Shown: positions 1-12,463, counted from the stretch's first letter. The stretch is DNA of 42,687 bases from Gnetum montanum (GCA_015680685.1 MNCI01021399.1:19552-62238), one strand, 5' to 3'. The notes: generated from the letters alone by a model not told the origin. Numbers and translations are program-made.

Positions 1-1756
1 ACAATCCTCTCTTACTCCATCACTGTCCATGCTGCCTGATAATTCCAAGCGTTATAAAGAACGCTTACGCAAACCTTACTTTTAAAATTCTTAGCGGTGG
101 TACTGTATCAGGGATTCTAAACTCCAACTAACAAGGCCCTGTTTAAACCGTTGCTGAGAAACTCACCTTCATTCTATGCCTAAGCAGTAAACATCAACTT
201 TGAAATCAGAAGCAGTAGTACAGTTCTGCAAAGTGTATTGCATGGAAATGCTTTCTAATCGCCTGAAACCCACCAGAAAACTATGAGGAAGCAAGCAACA
301 TTGTATAATTCCTTCTACGTCGAAATGAAGCAGCTTTGAGCATATATGATCACAAGATTCAACGTACAATGTACATTTTTGAACAATTCATATACTTTAG
401 ACTTCATGAAATAATTATATTTTACTGATCATTTAACATAAATTCTGTAATCAGATTTCTCAAAACCTAATGACCTTTGATAACTTGGAATCCTGGAAAC
501 CATCTAAATTTCCTGTATCGAAGCTATAACAAAGCATCTAATAAATGCTCTCTTAACACAAAGATCTCCTTTGAACCAGTCGAGTGGAGCCTACTTTCTA
601 ATACACAGCATTAAATTAACATACGCAGAATAAATTTATTGCAATGAGTGCGCATAGAACTTGTAACAAAGAATCGAAAACATCCCTGATAAACAACAAC
701 TTAAAAATAGTTTTCCCAGAAGAAATATTCTTGTCTATCCAAGTTTCAGAAGAGGAAAGGTAGTCCGTTAATATTAGCCTTACTAAGAGATAACAGGGCA
801 AATAAAAGAAACTGATCCATGAAAAAAACAGAAACAAAGAGGTGAGAACCAGCGCTCAGGTACCTACTCAAGAGCCTGAATCCAAGAGAGGCGCACAGTT
901 GCAGCAAAGAGCAGTACAACCTTTTTCACAAAAAATGTCAGGACCTGTGCAAAAACAACAGGAGGACAATACAAATCTGTATCCTGTACTGTGATTTATG
1001 GACCATGACTCCATCATAAATTGCAGTTGCAGCCATCCCAGTTTCCCCTGTTCAAAAAACATTTGCGGCGTTCAAATCAGACCTGGACCCACTGCCCTCT
1101 TTCAAGCTGAAAATGCCGAAAATTACCACATTTTCAAATCAGCATGGCCGCATTCTCCGCCACAATGGCATACGTGTATGACTCTTATTTTTTTATTCTG
1201 CCTATAATTCCAACAAAACAGAACATTCAAAGATATGCAGATGTATCGTATTTAACAAGTCGCAATGCATGCTTTTGTTCTCAGGTCCCAGTAACGCACG
1301 AATCGACTCACTTACATTTCCCATATTCTATTTTTTAAAAAACAAGTTTACAATTTTTATGACCCACTTTCTGGGCAGTTAGCATAGTCACATGCTATTT
1401 TGAATAGGAAATTATTAAATTAAAAATATTATAATATCAATTTAAATTTCATATGTTTTATGACACCGGAATAATTTACCATGCATTGAATCCGTGAGAG
1501 GGAGCATATAACTAAGATGATATAAGGTTTATCGGATGCAAACTTAATCAAAAACTAAAGTCCATAGATCCATTATATTAATATTTATCAAACACTCTTA
1601 CAACAGCTTAGTAACAAAAGTCTTTGGGAATATATACTTTACGAAGATGGTCGCAATGATTCATCTTCAAGAACGAACCTAGCTTTTAATTCTATCAAGG
1701 TTAAGAAAGTATTCCCACCAAATTGAGTTGAATAAGGCATAATACCCTGTATTAAT

Positions 1757-1830
1757 TTTGCTGAATTTTATTCAACCACACAAAAATTCAGACTTTGCTG
1801 AATTTTATTGAGCCACACAAAAATTCAGAC
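1757..1830. repeat. Two-copy 37-bp tandem duplication
   Basis: Units 1757-1793 and 1794-1830 are 37 bp each and differ at two positions. Each contains CTGAATTTTATT followed by CCACACAAAAATTCAG. It looks like a simple local duplication with no coding content. Confidence 0.9.
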
Positions 1831-2227
1831 TTACTTTTATAAAATTTTTTAAATCTATAAGCGGTCGTTGTTAGAATTTAGGTGGGACATGGATTTTCTA
1901 TGTCAAGACTATAGCACTTTTATTTACAGTATTTTGTGCTTTGAACTGGAATACAAAACATTCATTATGCTTTTTTATGGACATCTTCCCAACTTTGTGT
2001 CTCAAAATTAAGGTAATGGATGCAGTCCCAATTTTCAATTTATTAATGCTCCTAATATTATTAATCCCTTTGCAATTCGAAGAGGGCTTCAACATATAAG
2101 ACAAAGATAATGGTGTTGTTATCATATTTCTTTTCACAATTACCAATGACCAATGAAAGAGGTACGACGGATCACAATATTCCACGACAATGCTTATACC
2201 ACTTTACTCATTGGAAAGAGTACAATA

Positions 2228-2291
2228 TTTAGTAGATATGCATAATCTAATTTTCAATGTTTAGTAGATACACATAATCTCATTTTCACTC
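2228..2291. repeat. Two-copy 32-bp tandem duplication
   Basis: Units 2228-2259 and 2260-2291 both begin TTTAGTAGATA and contain CATAATCT followed by ATTTTCA, with a few mismatches. It is a short degenerate duplication 280 bp left of the element 1 LTR. Confidence 0.8.
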
Positions 2292-2574
2292 CCATTTTTC
2301 TCTTTGCTAGTAAGCTTTTCTATGAAAAATTACCCTTCATGATAAAGTTGTGAGCATATATTATGAGGAGAAATAAAAATATTGACTTCAAAAACTCATT
2401 GTTATATCAAATATTTTTTAAATAATTTATGCTTACAAAGTCTTCTACAATGATTGGGGATAAATATTGAGCAAAGAGAAAAAATATTGATTTATAAATC
2501 ATGCATTTAAGTTTTGCGATCAATCTATTAAAATCCCTAATTTAAGAAATATCTTAGTTGTGTCTAAAACTTAG

Positions 2575-3445
2575 TGATGAGTGGTGGAGTAATCCAACAC
2601 CCAACCATACAAGATATGAGTATTCACGTGTAGCCTAATCGTAATCCATGGACGAGGCAATGCGAATATGCTAGTAATTGGTTCAAGTTTGGGATTGTTG
2701 TCTTCTCACGTGGAGCTAGTATAATCTATGCTTATGGTTTAGCTCTCAATGAGGTGTATGATATATTAATGTTGGTAGGCCATAACTCCTAGTTATGATG
2801 GTAAAGTGTAAAAATGATTCTAAGTCTAGGAAAAAAATAAAACAATCTACTCTAGAGTAGAGTGATGAGCATTCGTTTGTGGCTTGCCGTACATGCCTTG
2901 GGCTTATGTACTCGTTATTGGGATTACCAAGTGAGTTCACTATTGAGTGAATCAAGTGAAACCACTATGGGTTACCAAACAATTACAATTAACACTCGAA
3001 ACCAATCATACTCATTTTTCTTTACTATGAACAAAAAAAGTAAAGTACTTAAAAATGTTACCGATTAGACTAGGAAAATAGTAAGAGTTATGATATGTAA
3101 AATAATAAAGCTAAGTGGATGCTGCAATGATGGAAAGCAATCTCTATCTTTATTTCCATCATGAACTGTGCCCAAGTACACTTCACTCAAATAAAGACTC
3201 TGAACAACTACTCAACATCACACTACAAGCATTCACTCTCTATTGCTAAAGCTATGAAAACAAATTGCAAGAGTCTACCTAAGGATGGAATAAAAAAACT
3301 ATTTGACCATGCATCTAAGTGTCTTATTTATAGGTTGCTACATGTTGAGCGATGTGAAATATCCAGCATTAAAGCTTGTGCCCCAATATCAAGGATCCAA
3401 TATCAGATGCTCGATATTGCAGCTGGTGAAAAGCATAATTTATCA
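2575..3445 (-). repeat. Element 1 LTR (3' LTR in element orientation)
   Basis: This 871-bp LTR is bounded by TGATGAG and TTATCA and pairs with 20451-21321. In element orientation, U3 opens with dyad words such as GCAATATCGAGC, CTGATATTGG and TTGATATTGGGG, followed by a TATA box (CTATAAATA, reverse complement of 3325-3333). Further on is an AATAAAG polyadenylation-type signal next to the ACTTGGGCACAGTTCATGA region. The same order, dyads then TATA then AATAAAG, occurs in every gypsy LTR of the window. Confidence 0.92.
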
Positions 3446-3454
3446 TACCCCCAT
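3446..3454 (-). other. Polypurine tract of element 1
   Basis: TACCCCCAT on the plus strand reads ATGGGGGTA on the element strand and directly abuts the 3' LTR start. This is the expected position and composition for the plus-strand primer of reverse transcription. The same tract occurs at 9234-9242 and 41984-41993. Confidence 0.85.
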
Positions 3455-3654
3455 AACTGACTAAAGACTCATTCTTGAGTTAAAACAAAATGAGGATAGA
3501 GTTCCTTACAAAATTGTGACATGGATTTACGTGACACTAACTACTATATAGATGACTCTTCGAATACCACAGTGGTGTTTTACAAAAAGTTTACATAGGG
3601 CATGATGTAACAATTTTGGCAAAGAAAAAAAAATTTGGTGAAGCTCAATGTAAT

Positions 3655-6292
3655 CTAGGTAGTTCTTGGTGGCAGTGGCTCTTTCATCAATTGCTTCCCC
3701 TTGTCGCTAGGCTTATGGAACTTATATCGATTTAGGAGTGCCTAAAGATTTTCCTCCTCTGTTCTTAGGTCATGTATTGTCCATGCTTGTTGTGCAATGT
3801 TTGATGGAGTAGGTACATCCCATGGGCATGACAGCTACGAAAACATCTAATTAGCCTTAACACACTAGGCTGCAAACTGCCTCCTCTCGTCTTCAAATGC
3901 TTTGGCCTTCTCACATAATTCATTATAATCAGATAACCTTCTAGCCAGGTTTGCTACTACATCTTTTTGTCCTTGGTAGCTAGCCTTGACTACTTCTAAT
4001 TTAGAGTTTTCCACTTAGAGTTTTTATAAAGAATCTTTATGATCCAAAAACTCTTTCTGATATAGGGCATATGTGGCTACTACTTACTGGTCTAGCTTGT
4101 TTCCGAGTTTACCTACTATTAACATGGCCAAGTTAGCATAATGAAGGTTAGCTAACCCCATGTACTCTTTCAGGTTCTTGATCTGTAGGTCTTTGCTCTT
4201 TACTTTCGCTTGGTGAATGTGGGAATAACTATGTAAGATGGGCTACTAGTTAGGATTTTGTGTTGATATAGAGCTAATTTTAGCTTTGGCCATTTGGATC
4301 TCTTTCTTGTTGATCTACTTGTACATTCCCACTTAATCATGGAAGTGTTTCTTGAGCCTTTCATGTTTTTTTACCTTGTTCTACCACGCGCTAATTTCAA
4401 TAGTTGACTTTTGATGGATGAAGCGTACCTCCTCAATTGAGAGGATCTTATTTTCTCTTACGAGGTAGGTCATATCTTGGTTGACCCTCATTAGTTGTTC
4501 TCTTAACTAGTGGATTCTTTCTTCTAGGATATTTTTCTATTTTTCTATAGTGGTCAACCTCATATTGTTAGCCGTAAGCTGTTGTTTTCCTCTTGGACTA
4601 CGGTAAGTGCCTTAGCATGTGCATACGCTTGTGCTTATGCTACAAAGGCATTTCACATTACTTTCTCCTTCTACATTGCCATTTGTTTATTTTGCTCAAT
4701 TAGGTTATTCATCTACTCTATTCTAAAATGTCCTATATGGTTAAGTACAATAAATTGTGTGGGATCTCTATATTTAGCTCATAGGACTACTAGCTCTTCT
4801 TGGAGTCTATGGATTTATGCTTTTGCATGCTCTACCATGACAAGTTTACCTTTGGTAGTAATCAATTCTAATTACACTAGTCGATCAAGCACATCTTCAT
4901 GCTTAATAGGAGTCATCGAGGTTCCAGCTAACATTTGAGCATCTCTGGCTCTAGTTAGATTTGCTAGTGGCATAACAGGTACATTGAAAGGTTCTTTGAT
5001 ATGATTAGTGATCACCTCTATTTCTCTTGCTACATCTTGGTGCTGCATTACCACAATTATGTCTCCTTCTCCAATCTCTAGCACCACTTGGAATGATGTA
5101 GCATTTTCAGAGATCTATTGTGACCATTGATCCTCTCCTCTTGACTGTAGTGAAATTTGTTCACTTCTAAGATCTGTTGAAATTTTAGGCTATATGGCAT
5201 TATCAATAACTATATAGAGGTTGGCTTCCTTCCTTTTTCCCTAGCTAATGGTTTATGTAATCTATTATAGATGACTTATGGATGGTCTATAGTCCTATTG
5301 TGACAATGGGGGACTTGTTGTTGCTATTGCTATTATTGTTGTTGCTCTTATTTGTATTGTTCTTCATCCTAATCCTTTATGGGTAGTGCTGGTTTAAGTA
5401 ATTTAGCATATGAAGCATTTTGAACTCTTCTAGAAACATCATTTGTGTATCCTAGGATTCTGGCTCACTTGCACAACTTCTTGATAAGGCAAGGGAATGG
5501 AAGTGTTGGCTTCCCTACCTTTCTTTCTTCCAACTACCTCTGAATCTCCATAAAGTAGAGTTGTGTGATATTAGTGTTGTATTTTCCCATTAGGATTGCA
5601 CTTCCCCTAGCTACATAGGTGGATAACCTATTTAGTCCTTTGGTTGAGAATAAGTGATAGGTGCCAATTTTGAAATAGATTTACTCCTATAGAATTAGTT
5701 CATTCTAACCCTTATCTTCCTTGCCATATGTCCATTTTAGCCATAATTTCTTGGTTTTAGCATTTGATCTTGTGGATAGATGTGTTATTTTCACCCCTTC
5801 ATTTGGTATGCTCAAAGATTTTGCTATTTCCTTGATTGAGTATGAGATAGAGACTCCTCCAATGTTGACTGTGGTGCATTCTTTCTTATTGTGCCAAAAC
5901 TAATAGGTTTCTTCAAGGTACCATTCACCACTATAAGATAGGATAGGCCACAATGGTTATGTCTTAGGTTGTGTCTTTATTACTTCTAGAGTAAATTCCA
6001 TGAATGGGCCAAAGTTCATTTCCACAATGACGGTGGTTAGAATTCACCTCTCTTAAATAACATGAAGGCAATCTTGTGATAATGTGAGGTATTGTCCTTG
6101 CACTTGCAATTCCTCTACCTCTCCTTGGGTTGATTATCTCATAGCAGGAGTTTCTTGATGCATACTGAATGATTGGGCTTCCTACTCCTCATGTTTTGGT
6201 TCTTGTCCTCTGATTTGGCCTCTACCTTGGCCTCTTGGTCATTTTCTTGCACCTTGTGAAGGTCCTCCTTGTGCTCCTCTCTTTGGGGCCAT
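3655..6292 (-). pseudogene. ORF2 of element 1, decayed
   Basis: This is the extra reading frame of the gypsy elements, about 880 codons from ATG (MAPKRGAQGG) to a TAG at 3655-3657, with numerous stops and frameshifts. It starts with a basic, Gly/Arg/Gln-rich segment (RGQGRGQ). A conserved globular part follows, including GTYHLFSTKGLNRLSTYVAR and a FPCLIKKLCK motif. The latter resembles the plant retroelement domain seen in Athila ORF1-type proteins (Pfam 'putative plant transposon protein'), from memory of the pattern. Next come a Q-rich linker, the conserved block with VVMQHQD and TSMTPIKHED, and a long heptad-rich coiled coil. Homologues lie at 9423-12162 and 39039-41782. Its place between spacer and 3' LTR is where Athila-type elements carry an envelope-like gene, but I see no transmembrane or signal peptide evidence. 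Function is unknown; a structural or accessory role is inference. Confidence 0.75.
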
Positions 6293-6592
6293 CTGCAATC
6301 AATCAAGGATTTAGAATTACTAAGGTATTCTCATATATTCTTAATGGTTTCATACCTTATTCATACTCTTAGTTACATTAAGTTCTTAGTTTATTATTAT
6401 TGTAGAGTTAGAAAAACTTTAAAAAATTTCCCCATAAGTGTTAATTTTATTATAACCCTTTACAATTATCAATTTTATTCATATTCGTAAGTCGTAGTGA
6501 TGATTATGGTTCCCTAAGAGTGTTATTTAAGTGTTCTGGCATTAATATGATTGATTTTTCATTAAAAATTTCAATTTTTCTTTCATCCTTAC
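6293..6592 (-). other. 5' UTR intron of ORF2 (element 1)
   Basis: On the minus strand the sequence AAGGGTAAGGATG gives a donor at 6592, and GATTGCAG directly against the ATG gives an acceptor at 6293. Length is 300 bp. The two other ORF2 copies have donor and acceptor at the matching places with introns of 301 and 299 bp, so the signals have kept their positions while the rest of the sequence drifted. Splicing itself is inferred. Confidence 0.65.
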
Positions 6593-6842
6593 CCTTAAAA
6601 TACCTTTTAGGCATTAGCAATTTTCCAAAAAATGGCTTAGATTTTCCTTACTAGCACCTCCCATGACTAAGAGGAGCACTCCTAGATTAGATAGGTTCAA
6701 AAATCAAAAAAATCGAAGTGGTAACATGTAAGATATAGCTTGGGGAAGCTAGGAGGTTAGAGCTCTTTGATTATAAAAAAAATTGCAAAAACGTTCATGG
6801 CTACTCAAATGAAAAATGAAAAAATTTGACTAAGTTCCCTTG

Positions 6843-6907
6843 GTATATATAGTTTTTAAGGATCCAATATTGGGGATCCAACATTGGGGTGGACCCAATA
6901 TCAGAGC
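6843..6907 (-). promoter_or_regulatory. Internal promoter-like region upstream of ORF2 (element 1)
   Basis: In element orientation there are three dyad words, CTGATATTGGG, CCAATGTTGG and CCAATATTGG, within about 45 bp. They are followed by a TATA box (CTATATATACC, reverse complement of 6843-6851). The donor of the ORF2 leader intron lies 250 bp downstream. The arrangement copies the U3-TATA layout of the element's own LTR, which has CTGATATTGGATCCTTGATA ahead of its TATA. Copies at 12713-12806 and 38410-38486 have the same spacing. Confidence 0.6.
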
Positions 6908-8345
6908 CCAAAAGACTTTCAATTTTCATGAAGTTTTGCAGATAAAGAGCAATTCTTTGTGGATGTGAGGAAGGTTTAGAGGAGAATCAGAGGGTCTTGG
7001 ATGATAGATGATGCATATTTCATCAAAAATTTGGCACAAATAGTGTGTAAACAAGGAATCTCAAGTTATGAAAGTTGATAAGATGGATAAGAAGGGTAAT
7101 GAATCCATGTTGTTAGAATGGATGATGTAAATGATATGGGAAGTTTTTATTGATGTGAGAAGGCTCAAGATGATGTGGAATTGCTTGGCAAGTAGAAGGT
7201 ACAATAGTTTTACAAGTCGGTCCTCCCTAAAGCAGGCTTCATCCCTTAATGTCCTTGTATAACAACACGTAAAAGTGTCCTTAGGCACTTAAGGAGTTGA
7301 ATGTAACACATACCTATTTAGCAAAACACACATGTTAGTACCACCAAATTACAAAAATTACACTATGTTATATAAAATCACAAGTTACGACTATTCTTAC
7401 AGTGAGATGAGATGGACTTAGAATGGATTGCAAAAATCAGGATGTGAGGTATCTTACCATAGACATAATGAATTCTTATGTTTTATTAGTGGTTAAAGTA
7501 ATCACTAGCCTTTTTGTCCAAGATTCAAACCAAGTCAAGACCACATTCTAGTGACATCACATTGTTTTATCTCTTAGAGTTATACTTGTAAGACTACTAT
7601 AGTTGTAAGGAGTATTTTCACTTGGTGTATTGTCCAAAGGAGGAGTTTATTCATGGAACTTTTTTATTTTTTAGAATTTTGACAAGCCACCTACCTTTAG
7701 GCATGGGTAACATGTCTTTCTAATGGGATCCCCAAAAATTTATTCTGTGCTCTTTTATTATTATTATTTCTATGTCAACCTTTTAAGGTAGCACTTATTT
7801 TACTCTTACTCCCATTTTTTGTTAGATCTACAAGGATATAATACAACATGAGCAGCATGATAGAATTCACAAAAGTAATCCAAGATAATCCACAAATCCC
7901 CTTAATGTTACACCTTTTACATTCCCACTTGGTTCTTCACTTTTTTGTTGAGGCATAATGATCACAAGTTTATTCTTAGTTATATGATGGAAAATAATAT
8001 CATTAAAGCCATGGTAAGAGCCTCTTATTAATGGAATGGATAGTGTGGGCTCATTGTTCAAATAATCAATCCCTTCTGACTTGATATCATAGAGAAATCT
8101 TCACCTTATTAGACTACATGTTACCTTTATTCATAATGTGTCTTATTAATAATCAAAAATTATGTACAAAGGAAATGAAAACAAAGTATGAAAGAGACAA
8201 TATGAAAAAGGTGTAAAGAATGAGAAATATCAATGAATGAAAAATATTAAAGAATATAAAAAATTTAAGAAATGAAAGATGTAAAAGAATAGGAAGATAT
8301 CAAACAATGTGAAAGATATAAAAGAATAGAAAAAATTATATCAAG
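6908..8345 (-). other. Non-coding spacer of element 1 (left part)
   Basis: No protein family is recognisable here in any frame. The section 7060-7500 is shared with 13080-13400 and, inverted, with 37840-38300, so it is a conserved part of the element family. The section 8150-8345 is a purine-rich, low-complexity stretch dominated by AAAGAAT and GAAAGAT words, and element 2 inserted in it at 8341-8345. Reverse transcriptase and integrase, expected in this part of a complete gypsy element, are not visible. Confidence 0.6.
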
Positions 8346-9233
8346 TGATGAGTGGCGAGGTACCCCCTATGCTCAACCATAAAAATCACAAGCGTTCACA
8401 CATGATCTAATTGAATTCCACAAATGGGACTAGTTGTGGTATGTAGATTATTATGCTCTAATCGTAGTTTGCTATCTTCCCACTTGGACTAGTGGTAGCT
8501 TTGTCATGTATGGTTTAGTCCAAAGTGAGGCATATGATGTTGTCTAATTCTATGCTACTCCTAGTGATGACAAAGAGATGAATTAATTAAGCTACTGAAC
8601 AATGGAGAGTAGAATCTAAACTAGCCTATGTGTAATGAGTATGCACTCTTAATTGCTCTTACATGCCTTGGACTTCATGAGACTACTTTTGTTGTTTCCA
8701 AGCATGTCACTAGGTGTGCTAAACAATACACTGTTGGATTACCAAGCACTTACACTTAAACGCTTGTGATTAAGGCATACGCATTCTACTTAATGACAAG
8801 AATAGTAAATAGCAATAAATGGAAATGTTAACTAAAGGAAACAATAAATAATTAACAATTAAAAGCAATAATAATCTAAGTGGATGCTGCAATGATGGCA
8901 GTAATCTCAATCTTTATTGCCAGTCATGTAATGTGTCCAAGTACATCACACTTGAACAAAGGTGCCATACGATTACAAACATCACACTGCGGGCATGCAC
9001 TGTGAATAACAGAACTCTAAGAAAGATTATCAAAAATGAAAAACTAAAACTATCTTCTTTACTACCTATTTTATTTCTCAATGGTGCACCCAAGTGTTGT
9101 ATTTATAGGCTAACCCAAAGGAGATGACATCAGATATCCAACATCGCTTCCTGGCTCTGACATCAAGTACCCAATACCAAGGCTTCAATATTGAATATTT
9201 AGTATCAGGGCTTGAAAAATTGATATCTCATCA
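8346..9233 (-). repeat. Element 2 LTR (3' LTR in element orientation)
   Basis: This 888-bp LTR is bounded by TGATGAGTGG and TCATCA. On the element strand it opens with ATATCAATTTTTC and then dyad words (TTCAATATTGAAG, TTGGTATTGGG, CTTGATGTCAG, CTGATGTCAT) before CCTATAAATAC. An AATAAAGATTGAGATTAC polyadenylation-type signal follows. It pairs with 16705-17574 but is visibly diverged from it by substitutions and small indels. Confidence 0.92.
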
Positions 9234-9242
9234 TACCCCCAT
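9234..9242 (-). other. Polypurine tract of element 2
   Basis: TACCCCCAT on the plus strand abuts the LTR end at 9233 and reads ATGGGGGTA on the element strand, identical to the tract of element 1. Confidence 0.85.
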
Positions 9243-9422
9243 GGTTGAATGAAAACGTGTCCTTGAGTTAAACAAAATGAGGAATAAGTTATTTATAAAA
9301 TATTGGGAAAGTATGGGATTATTGACTAACTTAAACAATAAACAAAATAATAGACTCTTACATGCTACAGTGGTGTAGTACAAAAATAGAACATAATATT
9401 ACAAGCAAAAAGATTTGGAAGC

Positions 9423-12162
9423 TCATGTTGTGCTTAGAGGTGGTGGCTTCTCCATTGGTTACTTCCCTTATTTGCTAGGCTTATGAAATTTGTAGTGATC
9501 GAGCAATGCCTATAAGTTTTCTTCTTTCATTCCTAGGTCATGTACCATCTAGGCTACTGAGCTAATGTGTGTTGGCATTGGTACATCCCAAGGACATAGC
9601 AGTTGTAGGAACATCTAATTAGCCTTCACATATCAAGCAACAAACTACTATCATTCCTTCTCAAAGGCCTTAGCTTTTTCTCCGAGTTCATGATAATTTG
9701 TTAATTTTCTAGCTAGGTTTGAGGTGACATCCTTTTGTCTCTAGTAGTTGGCTTTAACCACCTCCAATTCTAAGTTTGCCACATGCAGCTTCTACAAAGT
9801 GTCTTTTTGATTTGCAAACTCTTTTTTGTACAATGCATAGATGGTTGCTACCTACTTCTCTAGCTTGTTCCAAGGTTGACCTACTGTTAACATGATAAGA
9901 CTGGCATATCTAAGGTTAGCCAATGCCATGTATTCTTTCAAAGATTCAATCTATAGGTCTTTATTCTTTACTTCTATTTGGTGGACCAAGGCATAGATAT
10001 CTAGAATTGGTTGCCACTTAGGATTTTGTGTGGATAGGAAGCTAATGTGGGCTTTATCCATCTAGATCTCTTTTTCATTTATCTTCTTGTACATGCCTAC
10101 TTGGTCGTAGAAGTGTTCTTTCAACTTCTTATGTTTCTTGGCCTCATTTTTCCATGTGCTGATTTCAATTGTTGATTTCTAACAAATAGCACAGACCTCC
10201 TCCATTGAGAGGCTTTTGTTCTCTCTAGACAATCTAGTAATGTCTTGGTTGACCCTCACTAGTTATTCTCTCAACTAGTGGATTCTCTCCTCAAGAATGC
10301 TATTTTGCATTTCAATTGTGGTCAACCTTGAATTCTCCGTAGTGAGTTGTTTATTTTCTTCTTTTGTGACGGTTAATGCATTTTTGTATGTGTGGGATTA
10401 TGCATCAATAGCAAATGCATTCTAGACCAACTTCTCTTTTTCTTGTTTTGCAGCTACTTTCTCCTCTGTTAGCTTGGCCAACTACTCCATCTTGAATTAT
10501 TTTAAATAGTCAAGTGTAACAAAATGGATAGGATCTCATCATTTAGCTCTTAGGGTAGCCAACTATTATTATAGTCTTTGTACTTCTACTTTTGCATGTT
10601 CTACCCTAACTTCATCCATGACTAGCTTTCCTTTAGTGGTGATGAGGTCTAACTATGTTGTAGTGACATTACTAGGGATGTCAGACAAGGTAGTCATCAC
10701 CTTCCCCATCTATAGTAGTTGATCCAATGCATCCTCATGCACCACAGGAGTCATTGAAGTCTTGGCCAACATTTGTGCATCTATGGTCCTAGTAAGATCT
10801 ACTGGGGGCACAACAAGCATGATGAATGATTCTTTAATATGATCCATGATCACTTCTACTGCACCTTCTGCATCCTGATGTTGCATTACCACAACTGTGG
10901 CACCTTTTCTAAATTTAAGCATCACCTAGAAGGATGTGGCATGCCTAAAGATTTACCTAGATCATTAGGATCCTCCTCCTGATTGTAACGAGATCTCCCT
11001 CCTTGTTGGATCAGTTGAAACAATGGGATGTATGACATCATCAATCTCTTTAGAGAGATTGGACTCATCCTTGCTTTCCTAGCTAATAGCTTCAGAGATC
11101 CTCTATAAATGGCTCATTGAGGGCTTGTAATCTTGTGGTAGTAGTGGTGGTAGAGCTTGTGTCTCTAGGCACTATTTAGGCTCATGTTGTGTTTATGCTT
11201 TTGCCTTTGCCCCCTTCTCTAGTTCTTGCTCTTCACCAAGATCTTTTCTTAGTGTTGTAGGTTTGAGGAGGTCAGCGAAGGAGGTGTTCTGAGCCTCCCT
11301 AGGAATATCATTCATATATCCTAGGATTCCAGCGCATTTGCATAGTTTCTTAATTAGGCAATGAAATGAAAGTGTTGGTTTCCCTGCCTTTTTTTTTCTT
11401 CAAACTGCAATGGAATTTTTGTGAAGTAGAATTGGGGAAGATTGACCGCAAATTTACCCATTTAGATAGCACTTTCCTTGGATACACATGTTGAAATTTG
11501 GTTAAGCCCTTTGGTGGTAAATAAGTGATATGTCCTACTCTTGAAGTAAGTCCTCTCTTCTAGAGTTAGTTCATTATATGTTTTATCCTATTTGCTGTAT
11601 GCCTGTTTTAGCCATACTTTTTTGGTAGTGGGGTTAGATTTGGTGGATAGATGGGCTACCTTAGCCCATTTGTTTGGTAGATTTAGAGTGGTTGTAATTG
11701 CCTTGAATGAAAAAGAAACATTAACTCCATAAATGTTGCTGGTGGTGCCCTCATCTTTGTTGTCCCAGAATTGATGAGTCTAACCAAGGTACCACTTACC
11801 ACCATCTAAAAGAATGGGCCACAAGGATGACGCCTTAAGTCACGTCTGAACTACTTCTAGAGTAAACGTCATAAATGGGTCAAAATTCATTTTCATGATG
11901 ATTGAGGTTAATGTGAACTTTTCTAGAATGGCCATGAGGCAATCAAGGGGCAACGTGAGGTGTTGTCCTTGCATGGAAGCTTACGATTTTACAGCCTCCC
12001 TTAGACTGATTGTCCAATAGCAGGAGCCTCTTAGTGAATGCTAAAAGATTGGGCTTCTTACTCTTGATGTTCTGCATGTTTGCTTTCTTGGCCTCGGCCA
12101 CCTCGTGGATGAGTAGCTACTCTTTATGAAGGTTCACCTTGTGCACCTCTTTTTGGGGCCAT
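9423..12162 (-). pseudogene. ORF2 of element 2, decayed
   Basis: This is the second copy of the ORF2 frame, 2740 nt from ATG (MAPKRGAQGE) to TGA at 9423-9425, or about 910 codons when frameshifts are ignored. In-frame stops are frequent, the first about 12 codons in. The block around 10710-10925 is open and reads VVVMQHQDAEGAVEVIMDHI and TSMTPVVHEDALDQLL, matching element 1. Downstream, a long Glu/Lys/Leu-rich section (for example ENKQLTTENSRL) predicts a coiled coil, ending near MEKPPPLSTT. Gene order, promoter and intron are as in element 1. The three ORF2 copies have about the same length (2638, 2740, 2744 nt), which argues for one real ancestral protein. The biochemical role is not known to me. 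Confidence 0.75.
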
Positions 12163-12463
12163 CTACAATCAAACAAAGATCAACTATTAGTAAGGTTGCA
12201 TTTTTTATCATTATTCAATTGATAGCTTACTTGTTACCTTAGTTCATTAAGTTCCTAGTTCATATGACTACAGAGTTAGAAATTTTTTTAAGAAAAATCC
12301 CCAAAAAGTGTTTATCTCTTATATAACCTTATCCAATTAGTTTCTTTTTCCTTAAATGTGGCTTGTTATGATGGTTATGGTCCCTTGGGAGGAGAAATTA
12401 ATGTTCTTGTCATTAATACAATTGATTATTTATGATAACACCTAAAATTTTTAACACTCTTAC
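12163..12463 (-). other. 5' UTR intron of ORF2 (element 2)
   Basis: Minus-strand donor AAAG/GTAAGAGTG at 12463 and acceptor GATTGTAG/ATG at 12163 delimit 301 bp. The position and length match the introns at 6293-6592 and 38740-39038. Confidence 0.65.

Larger units (their letters stand above)
1..2574. other. Left flank without recognisable gene
   Basis: No reading frame here resembles a family I know. The longest open stretch is a 95-codon minus-strand frame at 1898-2185, whose product I do not recognise. A minus-strand ATG near 1045 opens about 32 codons, then stops. The first 1350 bases keep scattered CpG pairs and lack the repeat words found elsewhere, so this part may be low-copy DNA such as the outer part, UTR or intron of a gene beyond the left edge. 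From about 1350 to 2574 it is plain AT-rich DNA with two small tandem duplications (listed separately). The flank ends where the LTR of element 1 begins. Confidence 0.5.

Noticed and set aside
1898-2185. 95-codon minus-strand open frame
   Set aside because: No family resemblance, no splice or promoter context; a frame of this length is expected by chance in AT-rich DNA of this size.
4582-4938. 118-codon plus-strand open frame with hydrophobic stretches, resembling a membrane protein
   Set aside because: It is antisense to the coiled-coil part of ORF2; the minus-strand reading is supported by two other copies.
3655-6292. ORF2 as a classical retroviral envelope
   Set aside because: No signal peptide, membrane segment or cleavage site is visible; only the position between pol and the 3' LTR suggests it.
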